This document shows, piece by piece, positions 12,828-16,069 of a DNA stretch of 16,069 nucleotides. The stretch is taken from positions 1 through 16,069 of the forward strand of contig JACPQZ010000058.1 of the NCBI GenBank assembly GCA_016190205.1, written 5' to 3'. Positions within the stretch are counted from its first letter, which is position 1. Each line of letters starts with the position of its first letter. Made by a program: the position numbers and the translations under genes. This stretch comes from Candidatus Omnitrophota bacterium. GTDB taxonomy: Bacteria > Omnitrophota > JACPQZ01. The notes beneath the pieces were generated by a model that saw nothing but the letters and a program-made list of their open reading frames with translations, ran no database searches and was not told the origin of the DNA.

Positions 12828-15047
12828 CTACTTGAACGAAGCGACGAGCTCCTCTAGCTTGAGAGGGTCCTGTGTGGGGGGCGCGCAGGACGTGCCCGCG
12901 CATACGAACGCGGTCGGCACCTCAGGGACTGTTGCTTGGATTTGCGCCCGCACGACTTCCGGCAGGGGATGTTTGCCGGCGTCTTGGGGATCAATAAGTG
13001 TGAGGATCTTCCCCGGCCGGTATACCGCATGAAAAGACTGGATCAGTTTACCGGTGAGCGGCGAGTCTTTCTGTCCGACGATCACCGCATGGAGGGGCGG
13101 CTGGTAGAAATGGTGGAGGGCGATCGCATAGGATGCCGCAAATATCCCCGCCCCGCTCACCTCATTTGTAAATGCCTCCAGGGTTTTCTGGGCCCAGTTA
13201 CGGTAATCCTCCTTACCAGTTATGTAATAGAGCTTTAGGAGGACCTGGGCGGCTACGCCGTTTCCAGACGGGGTCGGAGAGTCCGTAATCACGCGCTGGG
13301 GGCTTTCAAGAAGTCTGCCGGCTCCCTTGAGGCGGGGGTCCCGATCGAGAAAACCGCCGGAGGATTTGTCCCAGTAATGATCCAGGCACAGCTGCATCAA
13401 AGATTCGGCAGTACCCAAGTAATTCCAATCTCCGGTTACCTCAAATGCCAAAACCAGGGCACTGGCCACTTGAATCTGATCGTCGAATATCCCTCTTACA
13501 TCCGAATGCCCGCTTCCAAACTCGTGTGCGAGCCCCTCACCCTCCTGGTAGGCACTTGTCAAAATCCGGTTTAGAGTCTTGAGTGCCAAATCCCGCGCGG
13601 ATTCATCCGGCCGGGTCCGGTAAGCCTCAAGATAAGCCGTGATCATCATCCCATTCCAGTTTGTGTAAAGGGTTTGGTCCACGAAAGGTGCCTGTCGCTT
13701 GGCCCGAGCGTCGATCAGTTTCCCCCTGCCCCGGTTGAGGAGTTCTTGAGTCTCCTCCGGCGCAATGCCTTCTGTCTTGGCAATCGTCTCAAGAGGACGG
13801 GCGATATAGAGAACATTCCGCGACGGTTCGTGCTGCATCTCGCCATATTCATAGATATCATAATAAGGAATAAGGACGCGGGCCTCGTCGGACTCCAGGA
13901 GCGCCTCCACCTCTTTGCGGGTCCAGGTATAGTAGTCACCGTCATCGTGCAGCGAGATATCGGCATCTTGGGAGGCATAAAACCCGCCTTTCTCCCGGTC
14001 GGCTCCCCAAGTATTCACATATCGCATAATGCCTTCCGCTATCCCCCAATAAAAATTATCTCCCGTCGCCTGCCAGGCGCGGCAGTAATTCACCAAAAGA
14101 GGCGCATTATCGTAGAGCATCTTCTCAAAATGAGGCACGATCCAGCGCTCATCGGTAGAGTAGCGGTGAAAACCTCCGCCGAGCTGATCATAGACCCCTC
14201 CCTTCCCCATCTCCTCCAGGGTCTTTAAGGCCATGGGAAGGGCCCAATCCTCACCGGTGCCTGCGGCTAGAAAGAGAAGCTCCACCGCCTCCGCGTGGGG
14301 AAACTTGGGGGCACTCCCAAACCCGCCGTGCACAGGATCGAAATTGGCCTTGGCAGATTGTAAGACCGAGTCCATGACTTTTTTATCCAAGGGCTCGGAG
14401 CCTGTCTTGGGTACCTTGGCGAGAAACTCAAAAACCTTGTCGGCATCGCGCATCACTTCGTTCGGCCGCTCACGGTAGGCCTCCGAGATGCGCTTTAAGA
14501 CCATCCCGTAGCCCGGCCGCCCCCAGCGCTCGTCGGGTGGGAAATACGTGCCGCCGTAAAATACCTTTCCTTCCGGGGTCAAAAACGCCGTCAACGGCCA
14601 GCCACCCTGTCCCGTGAAGGCAGACACGGCCTTTTGGTAACGCAAATCCACATCCGGCCGCTCGTCGCGGTCCACCTTGACCGGCACAAAATTTTCGTTG
14701 ATGATCTTCGCGATCTCGGCGTTTTCGTAGCTTTCCCGGTCCATCACATGACACCAGTGGCACCAGACGGCTCCGATGTCCAAAAGGATGGGACGGTTAA
14801 GTTCCCTCGCCTTGGCCAAAGCCGCCTCCCCCCACGGCTGCCAGTGCACAGGCTGCCCCGCCGCGCTTTTTAGATAGGCGCTCGTTTCGGAACCCAGTCT
14901 ATTCTCAAGCGAAATGGGTGGTGTCACGGTCTGACCTAACTGTCCATGCAGCTTTTCATCTTTGGAACAACCGGTTAAGCATATAGCACTTATGATAAGA
15001 ACAAGTACAAATTTTAAGGAAAATCTTGGGTGGGTGCCTACGTACAT
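12828..15047 (-). CDS. DUF255 thioredoxin-fold lipoprotein (YyaL/SSP411 family)
   Basis: 739 residues, normal family length. Residues 1-27 form a lipoprotein signal peptide with lipobox LTGC and lipidated C27; serine follows at +2, so outer-membrane sorting is expected. Residues 45-205 are the DUF255 thioredoxin-like domain, with W95-C96-H-W-C99-H and conserved segments GQGGWPLTAFLTPEG and YGGTYFPP. The rest resembles an alpha/alpha toroid like that of N-acylglucosamine 2-epimerases (LGGGFHRYSTD, HFEKMLYDNA). The enzymatic role of this family is not settled; a redox or carbohydrate-related function is possible. Many relatives are cytoplasmic, so the lipoprotein form is worth noting. The ATG at 15047 is needed for the signal peptide. 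The start is divergent from the dehydrogenase gene, 34 bases away. Confidence 0.9.
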   Translation of the reverse strand: MYVGTHPRFSLKFVLVLIISAICLTGCSKDEKLHGQLGQTVTPPISLENRLGSETSAYLKSAAGQPVHWQPWGEAALAKARELNRPILLDIGAVWCHWCHVMDRESYENAEIAKIINENFVPVKVDRDERPDVDLRYQKAVSAFTGQGGWPLTAFLTPEGKVFYGGTYFPPDERWGRPGYGMVLKRISEAYRERPNEVMRDADKVFEFLAKVPKTGSEPLDKKVMDSVLQSAKANFDPVHGGFGSAPKFPHAEAVELLFLAAGTGEDWALPMALKTLEEMGKGGVYDQLGGGFHRYSTDERWIVPHFEKMLYDNAPLLVNYCRAWQATGDNFYWGIAEGIMRYVNTWGADREKGGFYASQDADISLHDDGDYYTWTRKEVEALLESDEARVLIPYYDIYEYGEMQHEPSRNVLYIARPLETIAKTEGIAPEETQELLNRGRGKLIDARAKRQAPFVDQTLYTNWNGMMITAYLEAYRTRPDESARDLALKTLNRILTSAYQEGEGLAHEFGSGHSDVRGIFDDQIQVASALVLAFEVTGDWNYLGTAESLMQLCLDHYWDKSSGGFLDRDPRLKGAGRLLESPQRVITDSPTPSGNGVAAQVLLKLYYITGKEDYRNWAQKTLEAFTNEVSGAGIFAASYAIALHHFYQPPLHAVIVGQKDSPLTGKLIQSFHAVYRPGKILTLIDPQDAGKHPLPEVVRAQIQATVPEVPTAFVCAGTSCAPPTQDPLKLEELVASFK

Positions 15048-15055
15048 TATATAAT
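15026..15055 (+). promoter_or_regulatory. Candidate promoter of the short-chain dehydrogenase
   Basis: Plus strand has a perfect TATAAT (15050-15055) with a poor TTGGGT -35 (15026-15031) 18 bases upstream. The start site would fall about 20 bases before the ATG at 15082. It overlaps the start of the divergent DUF255 gene. Confidence 0.4.
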
Positions 15056-15081
15056 AATACCCCTAACCAGCAGGTCTACAA

Positions 15082-15897
15082 ATGAGTGTACCTCCCAGAA
15101 TAGAAGCTCCAGAAGAGGTCCGGCCGAAAACGGGCTTTCATTATAACACACGCCTTCAAAACAAAGTGGCCATCGTCACAGGCGGCGGCACCGGCATTGG
15201 CCGCGCCATCGCGCTTGAGTTCGTGCGGCAGGGGGCAAGGGTGGCGCTTTGCGGCAGAAGGGGAGAAAAATTAAAGGAAGTAGCGGCCGAGGCTGGGTCG
15301 GGTTCCCAGATCGCCGCGATTCAAGGGGACGTCACCCGGCAGGCCGATATGGACCGCTTCGTCAAGCAGGCCCTCGGCCAATTCCACAAGATCGACATCC
15401 TGGTGAATAACGCGGGGGTCTTTAAGGGCGATGCCCAGGTCCACTCGCTTTCCCCGCAGGACTGGGACGATGTCATGAACCTCAACCTAAATTCGGTATT
15501 TCACCTGACGCGCAAGGTGATCCCCCACATGATCGAAAACGGAGGGGGCTCTATCATTAATATAGCCTCTATCCTGGGTCTCATCGCGATCCCGAACGCC
15601 GCTGCCTATAACGTCTCGAAGGGGGGTCTGGTCCAACTGACCCGCAGCCTGGCCTTGGATTACGGACCCCAGAAAATCCGGGCCAACGCCATCTGCCCGG
15701 GTCTCGTCAGTACCCCCATGACCACGGATTTCATGAGCGACAAGGCTACCATGGCCGAGCTCATCAAGCTCTACCCTATCGGGTTTTTCGGGGTCCCCGA
15801 AGACATCGCCCACGCGGCAGTCTACCTCGCGAGCGACGAAGCGCGCTGGGTCACCGGAGTCGTCCTCCCCGTGGACGGTGGGTATACTGCAGCTTAG
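15082..15897 (+). CDS. Short-chain dehydrogenase/reductase (classical SDR, FabG-like)
   Basis: 271 residues, NAD(P)-dependent oxidoreductase of the classical SDR family. Cofactor motif TGGGTGIG (33-40), NNAG (109-112), and the catalytic set N135, S163, Y176 and K180 (YNVSKGG) are intact; PG at 206-207 and a C-terminal WVTGVVLPVDGGYTAA are typical. No signal peptide, so cytoplasmic. About 25 residues precede the Rossmann fold; no other ATG lies between, so the start at 15082 stands, with a weak AGG about 7 bases upstream. The substrate cannot be inferred: it could be a 3-oxoacyl-ACP, sugar or alcohol dehydrogenase. It is the only plus-strand gene, divergent from the DUF255 gene. Confidence 0.93.
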   Translation: MSVPPRIEAPEEVRPKTGFHYNTRLQNKVAIVTGGGTGIGRAIALEFVRQGARVALCGRRGEKLKEVAAEAGSGSQIAAIQGDVTRQADMDRFVKQALGQFHKIDILVNNAGVFKGDAQVHSLSPQDWDDVMNLNLNSVFHLTRKVIPHMIENGGGSIINIASILGLIAIPNAAAYNVSKGGLVQLTRSLALDYGPQKIRANAICPGLVSTPMTTDFMSDKATMAELIKLYPIGFFGVPEDIAHAAVYLASDEARWVTGVVLPVDGGYTAA

Positions 15898-15903
15898 TCC
15901 TAG

Positions 15904-16067
15904 AGGTGGTTTCATAAGTACTTTCTGCTGCGGTCGGCTGCAAATGCCGAGGTCTTCGTTCTCGGGGACCAAAGGTCCTCAACGTAGCGCTGCGGCTACG
16001 TTTCCGGGCCTTTGGCCCCTGCGGCCTCGACCTCGGCCTTTTCGCTCGACCTCGCGACGAAACCACT
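15904..16067. repeat. Nested inverted-repeat element after the dehydrogenase gene
   Basis: About 160 bases with several layers of symmetry. Outermost are GTGGTTTC (15906-15913) and GAAACCAC (16059-16066). Inside are GCCGAGGTC (15946-15954) pairing with GACCTCGGC (16029-16037), two small hairpins GGACC-AAA-GGTCC (15966-15978) and GGGCC-TTT-GGCCC (16006-16018) that can also pair with each other, and a central 8-bp stem AACGTAGC/GCTACGTT (15981-16002). No credible protein is encoded. It may be a MITE-like element or a structured 3' RNA, and it may continue past the window. Confidence 0.7.
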
Positions 16068-16069
16068 TA

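Noticed and set aside
15851-16066. 71-codon minus-strand frame at the right edge
   Set aside because: It runs through the nested inverted-repeat element and gives an Arg/Pro/Ser-rich product with no domain or start signal.

Overview
This window reads as chromosomal DNA of a Gram-negative, probably uncultivated bacterium of moderately high GC. Supporting signs are an outer-membrane beta-barrel porin with a signal peptide, a lipoprotein with a clean lipobox, and a PilZ protein. I cannot place it in a phylum with confidence. The OmpL/BBP2-like porin and the many intergenic 7-base repeat arrays fit little-studied environmental lineages better than a model organism, but that is an impression only. 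All genes but the last are on the minus strand.

Layout, left to right. (1) Positions 47-2719 hold a signalling group, transcribed PilZ protein -> small excisionase-type HTH protein -> multidomain histidine-kinase-like protein with eroded motifs -> stand-alone receiver protein. (2) Positions 3033-4358 hold a porin with a strong sigma-54-type promoter match and a clear intrinsic terminator. (3) Positions 4507-11289 hold thioredoxin reductase, an iron-sulfur APS reductase, and the large subunit of glutamate synthase. (4) Positions 11506-12688 hold a MoeB/ThiF-type activating enzyme and a rhodanese, a split version of MoeZ/MOCS3. (5) Positions 12828-15047 hold a DUF255 thioredoxin-fold lipoprotein. 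(6) Positions 15082-15897, plus strand, hold a short-chain dehydrogenase, followed by a large nested inverted-repeat element at the window edge.

The metabolic theme is sulfur and nitrogen assimilation. APS reductase makes sulfite using reduced thioredoxin, thioredoxin reductase recharges thioredoxin, the E1/rhodanese pair can feed sulfur onto small carrier proteins, and glutamate synthase makes glutamate. No gltD, sulfate-activation gene or tRNA/rRNA gene is visible.

The two most unusual points are these. First, the glutamate synthase ORF carries a complete XRE-type helix-turn-helix domain in frame ahead of the catalytic N-terminal cysteine, so the expected maturation cleavage would release a DNA-binding peptide; a 7-4-7 dyad lies inside the predicted promoter of the same gene. 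Second, at least five places contain degenerate tandem arrays whose sequences differ but whose unit is 7 bases. Four of them are built as two opposed arms. One is inserted in frame inside glutamate synthase, one contains the cysH stop codon, and one reaches the cysH ribosome-binding site. A perfect 50-bp palindrome and the nested terminal element are further unexplained structures.
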